Notes: generated by a model from the letters alone, not told the origin. A stretch of 64,000 nt of DNA from Planctomicrobium sp051465645 (GCF_051465645.1 NZ_CP195790.1:2728001-2792000), one strand, 5' to 3'. Counted from the stretch's first letter, positions 8,272 through 17,012 are shown. A program made the numbers and translations.

Positions 8272-9342
8272 ATGAGTATTCGCGCTGGAATCATCGGCTT
8301 GGGCTTCATGGGCATGACTCATTTCGAAGCCTATCGACAAGTTAAAGGTGGACGAGTCACTGCCATTGCAACTCGTAACGAAAAGAAGCTGGCTGGTGAC
8401 TGGTCAAGCATTCAGGGGAACTTTGGCCCTCGTGGAAGCGCGAATACCGACCTGACGGATATCAAAACTTACACCGACCACGAAGACCTGCTTGCAGATC
8501 CAGACATTGATCTCGTACACATCTGCCTTCCAACAGACCAGCATGAAGCAGTGACTATTCAGGCACTGAAAGCTGGCAAACATGTTTTCGTCGAAAAGCC
8601 AATCTCCATTGAACTCGACGCCGCGAAACGGATGCTTGCGGCATCGGAAGAAACTGGAAAACTGCTGATGGTTGGACACGTCCTTCCATTCTTCCCTGAG
8701 TTCCGCTGGACCAGAGAGCAGGTCATCAGCAAGGAATTCGGCAGACTCAATGGCGCAGCTCTGCGTCGTGTGATTGCTCCGCCAGACTGGTCCTCCGACA
8801 TCAGTGACTTCCGCAAACTGGGTGGTTGGGGAATCGACCTCCACATTCATGACAACCACTACTTGTGCCTCTTGTGCGGAACGCCGAAAGCAGTCTTCTC
8901 TCGTGGGCTGCTGAAAGACGGACTCGTCAATCACGTCAGTTCACAATACATCTATGACGATCCAGACCTGACCGTCAGCTGTGTCAGTGGTGGCATCGCT
9001 GCTCCGGATCTCAAGTTTGCCCATAGCTTCGAGTTCTTCCTCGAAGACGCGACGATTCAGTTCGACGCTGGGACATACGGAAACGACTGGGTTGTCAATC
9101 GCCCATTGACTTTGATCTCCAAGGCAGGCGGCGTTCAAACCCCACAACCAGGTGGAGGCACCGAATGGTGCGCCGCTTACACTGGCGAAATTCAATTGGC
9201 AGTAAATGCAGTGGAGACAGGCACGATTCCCGCTCCAATCTCTGCAGCTCTGGCAACAGATGCACTCAAGCTCTGCTATGCTGAAGCGGAAAGTATTCGC
9301 ACCGGCAAGATCATTGATGTCGCAACCGGCAAGCCTGTCTAA
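8272..9342 (+). CDS. Gfo/Idh/MocA-family NAD(P)-dependent oxidoreductase
   Basis: A 356-aa cytoplasmic dehydrogenase-like protein. The N-terminal Rossmann fold carries IIGLGFMGMTHFEAYR (dinucleotide-binding glycines), then the family motif HVFVEKPISIELDAAKRML, which contains the conserved EKP lysine. The C-terminal half is the family's mixed alpha/beta substrate domain, with GGWGIDLHIHDNHYL carrying the DxxxH pattern. Members oxidise or reduce sugars and inositols; the substrate here cannot be told. The start is the ATG at 8272 with GGAAG 7 bases upstream; an in-frame GTG at 8260 is weaker. No signal peptide, unlike many planctomycete paralogues. No obvious operon partner. Confidence 0.92.
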   Translation: MSIRAGIIGLGFMGMTHFEAYRQVKGGRVTAIATRNEKKLAGDWSSIQGNFGPRGSANTDLTDIKTYTDHEDLLADPDIDLVHICLPTDQHEAVTIQALKAGKHVFVEKPISIELDAAKRMLAASEETGKLLMVGHVLPFFPEFRWTREQVISKEFGRLNGAALRRVIAPPDWSSDISDFRKLGGWGIDLHIHDNHYLCLLCGTPKAVFSRGLLKDGLVNHVSSQYIYDDPDLTVSCVSGGIAAPDLKFAHSFEFFLEDATIQFDAGTYGNDWVVNRPLTLISKAGGVQTPQPGGGTEWCAAYTGEIQLAVNAVETGTIPAPISAALATDALKLCYAEAESIRTGKIIDVATGKPV

Positions 9343-9460
9343 AGAAGTCCGGAGACGGATTGGCATCAGGTGAACTCGTCAGATCTCTGGCGAGTTCATC
9401 CGCATGCAACAACAGAGATGGTCTGAGAATTTCAAACCCCAGCCATAAGTTGATGGGCCA

Positions 9461-11284
9461 ATGAAGCGAACCATTCCTCTGCTGATTACTGCGTTCAGCG
9501 GTCTGATGTTGATCATTTCAACATTCGTTCCGGCAATGCAAAGTGCAGGGGAAGAGGTCACCATCTGGTTTGATATCCTCGCTGCAATTGCCTTCGTTCT
9601 TGGTGGAGGCAATCTACTGAAGCTCCATCTTCAGCAGATCAGCGACCAGAAGCCAGGTTGGGCCTATTCCGTTATCACTCTCGTTTCGTTTCTGGGGATG
9701 CTGATATTCGGGATGCTGAAGTTCGGGTCCCCACCAGAAGCGAGTCAGGAGTTCTACGGAAAATCTGCCGTTCCCATCGAACTCGAAAGTCTTCCTGAGT
9801 TCCGCATCCCAGGGACACTTCCTCAGCGTGAAGATGGTGCAGCGCTCCCCAAATCCGCCGCACTCCAGATCTATCAGGATGGAAGCGAAATTGCCTTTCG
9901 TGGCTGGATGACAGAGGAACAGGCTGCAGACCTGCAAAGCTACGTCGATCGCCAGGAATGGAAATGCGAGATCGAACGGCTACACGATCTCGCACAGCCT
10001 CCACAACAGCTGGCAGGTCGAATTTCCTATTTGCCGAACCATCGACTCCTCCTCTTTGCAGGAGTGATGACAGCAGCCGACCAGAACTTGGTGGTTGAAT
10101 TACTTGCCCCTTCAGAGCAAGTCACGCAACAAGTGAAGTTTCTGTACGAGCAATCGAATCGGGTCACCCGTTATCCACTCCAATTCATTCCTGATGGCCT
10201 TGCGATTCCGAATTCCGCTAATCAGGAAATCGAACTGGATGGGACAACACTCGTCATTCATGGGCCCCTGTCCACCGCAACGCGTGACGCTTTAGCTGGA
10301 CCATGGGCCAATCAACCGATGTCCCGACCATTGACTGACGCTGCTCGCAATCGGTTGCTAGAGGAAATTCTTCAAGCAGGAACCCTGACCGAAAAACAAC
10401 GCACGGCTTTCAACACCTTCTTTGCCGCAGACAAGACAGCCGATCAATTCATCGATGTCGTCAATATTGCAGGCATCTCACCGGCACGAACCAGAACGGC
10501 ATGTGAGCTTCTCTCCGATCTCAATGCAGGAGTTATGGATCCTCCGCTCTCGGATCCTCCACCATCTCCACAGAGACTTAACCAGAATCAAGAGCAGGAG
10601 ATTCGCAATTATATTGACTCAGAGACAATGTCAGGAGCAGAACTCACTGCAGCCATGGCCGCCGCAGGCCCAATGTCACCTGCTCAATTCAACACTGTGA
10701 CATCATACCTCGCTCAACAGCCAACACTGGCAGACCAACGCCGTGAACTCTGTTTTCGACTTTTAAGTGAAGATCCTCTGACAAAACAGCAAACTGATTT
10801 ATTGCTGACTCCTGCAAGAGAACAGTTTCGCTGGAAGCAGACGATCGGCCACGCCTTCCTGACAGCCCACCAGACGAAGTATGCATGGTCCGGTAGCTAC
10901 ACCGCCCAAGGAACCCCGTTCTGGTGGATCTACGAGTACGCGCTCCAGCCTTTGATGACAACGACGTTCGCCTTATTGGCATTCTACGTTGCGTCTGCGG
11001 CCTACCGCGCATTTCGAGCAAAGAACCTCGAAGCGACACTTCTACTGGGAACCGCATTTCTAATTCTGCTGGGCCGAACCTCTGCTGGTCCGGCACTGAC
11101 GAGCTGGCTCCCGGACTCGCTCTCATTCCTGAAGATGGACTCACTGATGGATTTCATCATGTCCGTTTTTAACACTGCCGGAAATCGCGCGATCATGATC
11201 GGGATCGCACTCGGCACAATTTCGATGAGCCTCCGAGTGCTTCTGGGAATCGATCGTTCTTACCTTGGGTCCGGAAAAGAGTAG
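9461..11284 (+). CDS. Large hypothetical membrane protein, 607 aa
   Basis: An intact gene of unknown function. The N-terminus has about three membrane helices (roughly residues 5-26, 34-52 and 64-83). A long soluble region follows (about 90-480), rich in Gln, Glu and Pro, with a repeated pattern of short helices around LT..QR/LTEKQRTAF. The C-terminus holds about three more helices (roughly 490-515, 525-545 and 570-590). The residues after the first helical hairpin lack enzyme motifs. The shape suggests an inner-membrane scaffold with a large loop domain. It converges on the Xer recombinase gene, with 20 bases between stop codons. I know no family for it. Confidence 0.75.
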   Translation: MKRTIPLLITAFSGLMLIISTFVPAMQSAGEEVTIWFDILAAIAFVLGGGNLLKLHLQQISDQKPGWAYSVITLVSFLGMLIFGMLKFGSPPEASQEFYGKSAVPIELESLPEFRIPGTLPQREDGAALPKSAALQIYQDGSEIAFRGWMTEEQAADLQSYVDRQEWKCEIERLHDLAQPPQQLAGRISYLPNHRLLLFAGVMTAADQNLVVELLAPSEQVTQQVKFLYEQSNRVTRYPLQFIPDGLAIPNSANQEIELDGTTLVIHGPLSTATRDALAGPWANQPMSRPLTDAARNRLLEEILQAGTLTEKQRTAFNTFFAADKTADQFIDVVNIAGISPARTRTACELLSDLNAGVMDPPLSDPPPSPQRLNQNQEQEIRNYIDSETMSGAELTAAMAAAGPMSPAQFNTVTSYLAQQPTLADQRRELCFRLLSEDPLTKQQTDLLLTPAREQFRWKQTIGHAFLTAHQTKYAWSGSYTAQGTPFWWIYEYALQPLMTTTFALLAFYVASAAYRAFRAKNLEATLLLGTAFLILLGRTSAGPALTSWLPDSLSFLKMDSLMDFIMSVFNTAGNRAIMIGIALGTISMSLRVLLGIDRSYLGSGKE

Positions 11285-11304
11285 GTCGCCACCGCCTTAT
11301 TTCG

Positions 11305-12252
11305 CTACCCACGTGGGTGGCACTTGGAATGAATCGCTTTCAATCGGCTGTGTTCGACCTGTGTATAAATCTGGGTTGTTCGAATACTGGCATGCCCCAA
11401 CATTTCCTGCAGGGCACGAATCTCCGCTCCGCCTGCCAGCATGTGCGTCGCAAAACTGTGACGCAATGTGTGAGGACTCACTTTGCCGCCGCACCCGGAA
11501 CGCACTGAATACTTCTTCACCAGTTGCCAGATATTGATTCTCGACAACGGGCGGCCTGTTCGTGTGACAAACAACGCTTCAGAGTCATGCAGCCGGACCT
11601 GATGCGGACGTTCGCGAGTCAGATAGTTGCGAATCGCCTTCTCAGCAATCGGGTTCAGTGAAACAATTCTCTCTTTGTTTCCCTTCCCAAGACACCTGCA
11701 GAAATTCTGCTCCAGCTTAACATCCGTCACACGCATCCCGGCGATTTCAGAGGCACGACACCCGGTCGCATACAACAACGCGAGAACAGCACGATCCCGT
11801 AAAGGAAACTGATCGGCCCAACCCGGTGATTCTAATAGTCGATCGACCATCTCAGGGCTGAGAACCGTAGGCAGGTAGCGCCAGAGTTTCGGAGACGAGA
11901 GTAATTCCACAGTACTCTCGGCAACGACACCTTCCAGCACCAGATAGCGAAAGAACATTTTGAGCGCAACAAGACGTCGGGCAATCGTGGTCGCTTTCAG
12001 ATCCCGATTATGAAGGGATTCCACAAAGCCCGACAAAACCTGCAGGTTCACGTCCAGGACTGAAACGATATGAACAGAATTCGCCCACTCAATGAACTGA
12101 TTCAGATCGACTCGATACGCCGACACGGTATTCATGGACATGCCGCACTCAGCCTGCAAGTAATGCAGAAAGGGCTGCAAATACTGCTGAGGCTGCAAGA
12201 CCGGCGACGGTGCCACCTGGCCTGATGTCGTTGGGCGTCTGCGTGGAGGCAT
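11305..12252 (-). CDS. Tyrosine site-specific recombinase, XerC/XerD type
   Basis: A 315-aa recombinase of the size and layout of XerC/XerD, which resolve chromosome dimers at dif with FtsK. The N-terminal SAM-like DNA-binding domain (about 22-115) contains the pattern FLHYLQAECGMSMNTVSAYR. The catalytic domain keeps all residues: Arg166 (TGCRASE), Lys190 (GKGNKER), His261 and Arg264 (HTLRHSFATH), His287 (LGHASI) and nucleophile Tyr296 (TQIYTQV). AGGA precedes the ATG. No phage genes adjoin it, so a housekeeping Xer role is more likely than a prophage integrase, but XerC and XerD cannot be told apart here. Confidence 0.93.
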   Translation of the reverse strand: MPPRRRPTTSGQVAPSPVLQPQQYLQPFLHYLQAECGMSMNTVSAYRVDLNQFIEWANSVHIVSVLDVNLQVLSGFVESLHNRDLKATTIARRLVALKMFFRYLVLEGVVAESTVELLSSPKLWRYLPTVLSPEMVDRLLESPGWADQFPLRDRAVLALLYATGCRASEIAGMRVTDVKLEQNFCRCLGKGNKERIVSLNPIAEKAIRNYLTRERPHQVRLHDSEALFVTRTGRPLSRINIWQLVKKYSVRSGCGGKVSPHTLRHSFATHMLAGGAEIRALQEMLGHASIRTTQIYTQVEHSRLKAIHSKCHPRG

Positions 12253-12511
12253 TGGAATCCTTTAAAGACCTCGCCAGTAAATCCGCACCAGAAAGAGGCC
12301 ATCCCATTCATATCGCCTGCCGACTTGCTGGTCACTACCAGTTTCCTGCGATCGGCGTGATTCCTCACGAGCTCCGTGAGGAAGATCCCAATTCCAGCAT
12401 TCTTGCTGCTCTGGCGTTTCTTACCGTCAGGACCGATAATCACCTGCCTTAACGATTAGCGAAACTATTCCAGACGAAACAACGTCACTGACTGCGACTG
12501 ACTTTCAAGCT

Positions 12512-13285
12512 ATGTCTTCTTCCAATCAGCCAGTCCCCTCAACCGGACAATCAACTCCATCCGCATTTCCAGTTTTATCAAACGACCCGGATTCGCTTCC
12601 TGAAATCCCCGGCGGATGGCACAAGGCAGACATTGTCGTTGGGGACCGATCCCTGCAGCTCCATCGACCAACTGAACCAGACTTGTTTCTGGATGACGAG
12701 AAAGTTCACAGCGAGAACGCCAAAAACGACTACATGCCATATTGGGCATTTCTATGGCCGTCGTCAGTTCCGATGGCGGGCGCAGTTCTGAACGCTCCCT
12801 GGCCCGTCGGCTCAACGGTGCTGGAGCTGGGAGCCGGCATTGGACTCGTTGGCCTGGCTGCCGCACTCCGTGGCGACGAAGTGACCTTCAGCGACTATGA
12901 TCGAACCGCACTGCACCTGTGTCGCGTGAATGCTCGACTCAACAACCTCAAGGATCCAGAGCTTCTCTTTTTGGATTGGCGCGATGTGCCGGAGCGAAAG
13001 TTTGCCGTCTTGATAGGGTGCGAAGTCACATACGACGCACAGCTGCACGACTCACTTCTCTCGGCCATCGACGCGCTAATGGAACCGGAGGGAGTCTGCT
13101 GGCTTGGCGATCCCGGGAGATATCAGGCTCAGTTCTTCTACGAGAAAGCCAAAGCAAAAGGCTTTCAGTTACGACTGCTGAATGCAGAAGGACAGCAGCA
13201 ACAATCCTTGTCCTCAGGAGCGTTTCAAATACTGGAGATGCGGAAGCCATCCGCCAACACACCGATCAGCGAGAACAATTCCTGA
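12512..13285 (+). CDS. Class I SAM-dependent methyltransferase (METTL/NNMT-like)
   Basis: A 257-aa methyltransferase of the lysine/nicotinamide-methyltransferase-like group (methyltransferase family 16). Motif I is VLELGAGIGLVGLAAAL (about residues 108-124), followed by the acidic motif II FSDYD, then LDWRD and a motif IV region VLIGCEVTYD. PYWAFLWPSSVPMA upstream is typical of this group. The target could be a protein or a small molecule. The first 35 residues are a Ser/Pro-rich extension. Its stop TGA (13283-13285) lies within the tail of repeat copy E, and the repeat runs on to the stop of the convergent FHA-EAL gene. Confidence 0.85.
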   Translation: MSSSNQPVPSTGQSTPSAFPVLSNDPDSLPEIPGGWHKADIVVGDRSLQLHRPTEPDLFLDDEKVHSENAKNDYMPYWAFLWPSSVPMAGAVLNAPWPVGSTVLELGAGIGLVGLAAALRGDEVTFSDYDRTALHLCRVNARLNNLKDPELLFLDWRDVPERKFAVLIGCEVTYDAQLHDSLLSAIDALMEPEGVCWLGDPGRYQAQFFYEKAKAKGFQLRLLNAEGQQQQSLSSGAFQILEMRKPSANTPISENNS

Positions 13286-13374
13286 GATTGTGTCGCGTAA
13301 CTGGCGCGCTGGATTCAGACGTTCTCTCATCGGGAAAGCTGACTCACTGCCACATAAGAGGTCGGACCGACCTA
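13268..13374 (-). repeat. Dispersed stop-codon repeat, copy E
   Basis: A diverged full-length copy. Read on the minus strand it starts TAGGTCGGTCCGACCTCTTA, continues TGTGGCAGTGAGTCAGC, and ends GCGCGCCAGTTACGCG then CTCAGGAATTGTTCTCG. It fills the whole gap between two convergent genes and supplies the TAG of the FHA-EAL gene at its head and the TGA of the methyltransferase gene at its tail. The head palindrome is kept by compensating changes (TAGGTCGGTCCGACCT). Confidence 0.75.
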
Positions 13375-14559
13375 ACGAAACTTCATCGTCGGGCACTCGA
13401 CCATTTTAACATACTCGGCAGGTGGCTTTGGCTTCCCCAGGAAGTAGCCTTGCCCGAAATCGAAACCCAGCTCGCGACACGCAGCGAGTTCTTCTTCCGT
13501 CTCAACACCTTCAGCGATGGTTGTGATGGAAACTTCATGGCACATATCAACGAGCATTTTCAACATGCGCCATTGATATGGGTTTGCCTGATTCACGTCA
13601 CGAATCAGACAGGAATCGAACTTCAAGTAGTCAGGCGGAGCTTTGGCAAGTTCGAGCAGACGAGACTGTCCGGCACCAAAGTCGTCATAAGCAATCTGAA
13701 ATCCCAGACTGCGTACAGCCTTACAGAACTCGATTGTGAGTGAAGAATCAATGATCGCTCCTTCGTGAATCTCGATCACGACTTTGCGATTCGGGTACTG
13801 CTTCTTGAGTTCAATCAATGAAGGCAGGACATCCAGATTGAGTGTCTCATTGCAATGTGTATTCACAAACAAGAGTCCGTTGTTTGGAATGAACGCCGCA
13901 TTTGAAAGGGCCTTTCGTCGGCAGAGCTCGCTCAACTCCACTTCTCGATTAACCATCTCCGCAGTCCGAAACATCTCCGCCGGATTTTCCAGTCCGACAA
14001 GTGACGTTCGTGCGAGCGCTTCAAATCCAACAATACGGCCTTGTTCCAACCTTCGAATCGGTTGATAAGAAGGGTTGACCGCCCCGGATTCCAGCAACTG
14101 ATTCAACTGGCTGAGAACCCAATCTGATTCAATAATGTCGATTGCCTGCGATGTCTTCTTCAGCGAATCCAGGTCTGCAGGATTGCGTGACTGTTCTGCC
14201 GGACGGTATTCGAGTCGGAATTCGACATTCGCGATTTCAATATGATCGCCAACGGCGACAGGAACCGGGTCCGTCACCTGTCTGCGGTTCAAATAGGTCC
14301 CGTTTGTGCTGCCGAGGTCGCGAAGAAACAGGTGCGGGCCAATATGCAGAATTTCAGCATGACGCGCTGAAACACACTGGGACGCGATCGACAGATCGGC
14401 GTCGGCTCTCCGCCCAATGACAAAGGCAGCCGAATCGATCTTAATATGGGTCAATTTCCGCAAAGGAGGCAAGCAACCAACAAGATACCACCCGTCCCGG
14501 CTTTTCGCGGAACTGCTGGTCGCTGAAGGCAACATGATTGATTGCATTGACATCCCCAT
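13372..14559 (-). CDS. FHA-EAL protein, probable c-di-GMP phosphodiesterase
   Basis: A 395-aa cytoplasmic protein. Residues about 45-115 are a forkhead-associated domain (FVIGRRADADL, SARHAEI, LFLRDLGSTNGTYLN) that binds phosphothreonine peptides. Residues about 155-390 are an EAL domain, which hydrolyses cyclic di-GMP to pGpG. Catalytic motifs look intact: FEALARTS, the Asn in VNTHCNE, Glu in IEIHE, YDDFGAGQSR, LKFD, IAEGVET and FGQGYFLGKP. The pairing suggests a phosphodiesterase controlled by Ser/Thr kinases, which are abundant in planctomycetes. No sensor or membrane segment. The TAG stop is the head of repeat copy E. Confidence 0.9.
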   Translation of the reverse strand: MGMSMQSIMLPSATSSSAKSRDGWYLVGCLPPLRKLTHIKIDSAAFVIGRRADADLSIASQCVSARHAEILHIGPHLFLRDLGSTNGTYLNRRQVTDPVPVAVGDHIEIANVEFRLEYRPAEQSRNPADLDSLKKTSQAIDIIESDWVLSQLNQLLESGAVNPSYQPIRRLEQGRIVGFEALARTSLVGLENPAEMFRTAEMVNREVELSELCRRKALSNAAFIPNNGLLFVNTHCNETLNLDVLPSLIELKKQYPNRKVVIEIHEGAIIDSSLTIEFCKAVRSLGFQIAYDDFGAGQSRLLELAKAPPDYLKFDSCLIRDVNQANPYQWRMLKMLVDMCHEVSITTIAEGVETEEELAACRELGFDFGQGYFLGKPKPPAEYVKMVECPTMKFR

Positions 14560-14902
14560 TACCTGATTCGACAGGTCTTAGCGGCGGATCAAATCTCAGA
14601 CTTTCAAGTAACAAAGAAACGTTACGGCTCAAAACAGAAGCGAATCGAAACATCCGTTGTAAAACACCTCAAATACGAGGCATTTCCACCACGAAGACTC
14701 CGAAAATGCAGGATTGCGCGATTACACAACATAGGGGAGAACACCTACACGCCCGCACAAACCCGTTCTGGAGCAATCGAAACCGCGAAATCAATTGCCA
14801 AAGACAGCCTGCCCGACCAAGCAGACCACGTGGGCCTGAAACTGTACGATTGCGGCTGGAATGACACATTCAGTCCGTTGCTGAACCGGAGAAGGACATC
14901 AC
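14560..14902. other. Divergent intergenic region
   Basis: About 340 bases between the FHA-EAL gene (minus) and the tiny peptide gene (plus). It should hold both promoters. I see no clear repeat or operator. Confidence 0.4.
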
Positions 14903-15010
14903 ATGGGACCGCCATTGTCGACGACACATCCTGCTCTCCTCTTAGTGTTCGCAGCCGTCGTTGGAATCGGTTGCCAAGCCGAGTCGATTACGAAGATTCA
15001 AGTCATGTAG
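14903..15010 (+). CDS. Tiny membrane or lipoprotein-like peptide, 35 aa
   Basis: A 35-codon frame with a strong ribosome-binding site (GGAGAAGGA about 7 bases before the ATG) and a clean intrinsic terminator 30 bases after the stop. The peptide starts MGPPLSTTHP, continues with the hydrophobic stretch ALLLVFAAVVGIGC, and ends with a short polar tail. The Cys after GIG resembles a lipobox, but the -3 residue is Gly, so lipidation is uncertain. The framing signals make this a plausible real gene. Function unknown. Confidence 0.6.
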   Translation: MGPPLSTTHPALLLVFAAVVGIGCQAESITKIQVM

Positions 15011-15040
15011 GGTGCACAAGATTGAGAGTGTGATTGAGAG

Positions 15041-15072
15041 AAGCCACCTGTGTTTACAGGTGGCTTTTTTAT
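15041..15072 (+). terminator. Intrinsic terminator
   Basis: A perfect 11-bp stem AAGCCACCTGT / ACAGGTGGCTT with a 4-base loop, followed by TTTTATT. It closes the tiny peptide gene. Confidence 0.85.
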
Positions 15073-15236
15073 TCTCAAGCATCACCATTAATTTGCCAGC
15101 CCATGTGTGGGTGAACGTTCCCCCCGCTTGCAATGATAAGCGCACTCCCCCATCATTCGATTTGACGGGCATTGATGCGTAATAGATTCCCTGCATTATG
15201 GGATCTTCATTCACTCTGAGGTTGAGGTTAACGGGC

Positions 15237-16154
15237 ATGGCAGGAGAAGAGTGGTTTTTTAAAGAGGGCCAGAAGACTTATGGCCCCGTCGAGTTACACC
15301 TGTTTCAAAAACTTATCGACAAAGGGAGAATCACGAACGATACCCTTGTCAGGCAAGGTAAAACGGGGAAATGGACGCGATTTGACGACTTGGGTGATTC
15401 AGCGCAGGCTGACACTGATTATGCCGTCTCCCCACCAAGTCTTCCGAGCGCGTCCTACGGTCCTCCGGACGACCCTTGGGGCTCTCAGTCAGAATCAGTC
15501 ACTGCATCGCAAGCTCACCACAGCAATGGCAACTCGGTGGAACATGCCTACCTTGAACCGTCCCCATCGTTCTCCGAGCGCAGCCGACAGATTGGAGGCG
15601 AAGTTCTCGCCGACTTACTCCCGAGAAGCGTGCTTCCCAAAGAATTAAAAGAACTGATCGGGCCGAGAGAAAAGTTACTCTACGCTGACCGCCCATCAGA
15701 AACGGTCCTTTACCTACGTATCGCGCTCGCTTCGATTATTGGCATTCTGCAGAATATCGGGATTCTGCTTTCTTCAGAAATACCAATATTTGTAGAGCTG
15801 ATTCTACTCCTTTTCACAAATGCATTCCTTGTGGCCCTCCCGGCCTATTGCGTCTATCTCGATTGGGCAAATCGTTATTACGTGATTACGAATCATCGCC
15901 TCTTCGTCCGCTGGGGCGTCTTTAATCGTCGTATTCAGATCGCCCCGATTCGAAATATCCAGATGATGTCCATCAACACAGGTATCATCGATCGATGGCT
16001 CAACTTGAATACCGTGCACTTCCACACAGCAGCGAATTCACACATTCTCTCACGTGAGGGAACAAGCCTTTACTTCCGCTGGATCGACAGCTCGAAAGCA
16101 TTGAGAGCATTCGGATCGTGCTACGACGAAACGAACCATTCGCCACACTCTTAG
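15237..16154 (+). CDS. GYF-domain and bacterial PH-domain membrane protein
   Basis: 305 aa from the ATG at 15237; an earlier ATG at 15198 would add 13 residues. Residues about 5-50 form a GYF_2 domain (EEWFFKEGQKTYGPVE, LIDKGRITNDTLVRQG, WTRFDDL). A proline/serine linker follows, then a conserved segment GPREKLLYADRPSETVLYLR. Two membrane helices (about 175-225) lead into a bacterial PH-like domain (RYYVITNHRLFVRWGVFNRR, APIRNIQMMSINTG, LNLNTVHFHTAA) of the YdbT/DUF304 type. GYF_2 domains are common in planctomycete membrane proteins and are thought to bind proline-rich ligands. A role in envelope organisation is inference. Confidence 0.85.
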   Translation: MAGEEWFFKEGQKTYGPVELHLFQKLIDKGRITNDTLVRQGKTGKWTRFDDLGDSAQADTDYAVSPPSLPSASYGPPDDPWGSQSESVTASQAHHSNGNSVEHAYLEPSPSFSERSRQIGGEVLADLLPRSVLPKELKELIGPREKLLYADRPSETVLYLRIALASIIGILQNIGILLSSEIPIFVELILLLFTNAFLVALPAYCVYLDWANRYYVITNHRLFVRWGVFNRRIQIAPIRNIQMMSINTGIIDRWLNLNTVHFHTAANSHILSREGTSLYFRWIDSSKALRAFGSCYDETNHSPHS

Positions 16155-16188
16155 AGGCTATCCGGAAAGTGGCCTTGCAGTTCGGTAG

Positions 16189-16209
16189 GCTGGGTCCTCA
16201 AGACCCAGC
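16189..16209 (+). terminator. Hairpin after the GYF-PH gene
   Basis: An 8-bp perfect stem GCTGGGTC / GACCCAGC with a 5-base loop, followed by GATTTTGG. Likely a weak terminator. Confidence 0.5.
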
Positions 16210-16402
16210 GATTTTGGGGACTCGCTGTAGTTCAATAAACGTGGTAGGGTGGAGTCGTTAAGCGCTCTGAAAACGGCAGCCATGCTCATTTTGCTTCAGT
16301 AGCATGAGCATGCCGAATGTGCATGGCCTCACCCCATGTTCGCCCTGCTAACGCGTTACGAACATGCCCCCAGCCACCGAGCCATGTCCTGAGTTGATAT
16401 CA

Positions 16403-16867
16403 ATGAAGTCAGACCTGGCAAAGTCCGTAGCTCTTTACAGCTTGGAGATGCTCCCCGTCGACGACCTTCCTCAGATTGCAATTGAAGCACTTGAGGCTGG
16501 ATATGATTCCGCCTCATTACGAGAGCTGGCAGGGGGACAATCTGAACATCCCTTCGACCTCCGCCAAAAATTCGAGAAAGCTCTGAAGGAGCTGCAACTG
16601 CCGATGCCCTGCCGACGGGGTGCCGCAATTCTCTTAGCATGCCACATTGCCAAGTCAATTTTGAAAGGGGAGATTTCCCCCTACGAGGGAGCCAGACGCA
16701 TATGGTGGGACCTCTACACAAAAGTTCCGGAAGCAATCGAGCTGAAAACCTTTGTTGGGGCAGCAAGTGAAATCGAAGACGATCCAGAGCATCGAGATTA
16801 CTACATCTCAGATATCACCGGAGAATGCAACAACCTACTGTTAGAACATGCACCTTGGCTGCTGTAG
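16403..16867 (+). CDS. Hypothetical cytoplasmic protein, 154 aa
   Basis: A mostly helical protein without signal peptide or membrane segment and with no family that I recognise. The frame is open from 16364; I prefer the ATG at 16403 (MKSDLAKSVA). Notable segments are RRGAAILLACHIAKSILKG, SPYEGARRIWWDL and a C-terminal ECNNLLLEHAPW. A 20-base perfect palindrome follows the stop. Codon use looks normal and the frame is long enough to be real, but nothing in the neighbourhood suggests a job. Confidence 0.6.
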   Translation: MKSDLAKSVALYSLEMLPVDDLPQIAIEALEAGYDSASLRELAGGQSEHPFDLRQKFEKALKELQLPMPCRRGAAILLACHIAKSILKGEISPYEGARRIWWDLYTKVPEAIELKTFVGAASEIEDDPEHRDYYISDITGECNNLLLEHAPWLL

Positions 16868-16877
16868 AAGTCATGTA

Positions 16878-16897
16878 GGTTGCGTCGCGACGCAACC
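16878..16897. repeat. 20-bp perfect palindrome
   Basis: GGTTGCGTCGCGACGCAACC, ten bases after the stop of the 154-aa gene. It has no T-run. It may be a terminator stem without a loop, or a protein-binding site. Confidence 0.5.
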
Positions 16898-17012
16898 GTA
16901 TTCCGGGAGGACTTTCACTCCACTCCCGACACCATCCCATATGGTGCGTCTAGTCGCCCCCTACGGAACTTTTCATGCCTAAGCGTGATCGGCAGGGGGA
17001 GTCCAACTCCGT

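Noticed and set aside
11305..12252. Xer-type recombinase as an integrase of a mobile island
   Set aside because: No att repeats, tRNA or cargo genes nearby; length and motifs fit housekeeping XerC/XerD.
12919..13743. A 274-codon plus-strand frame overlapping the methyltransferase and FHA-EAL genes
   Set aside because: It overlaps two well-supported genes in other frames, is Arg/Ser/Thr-rich and shows no domain.
16151..16190. Possible ninth copy of the stop-codon repeat after the GYF-PH gene
   Set aside because: TAGAGGCTATCC and GTGGCC are similar, but the head palindrome and tail are absent.
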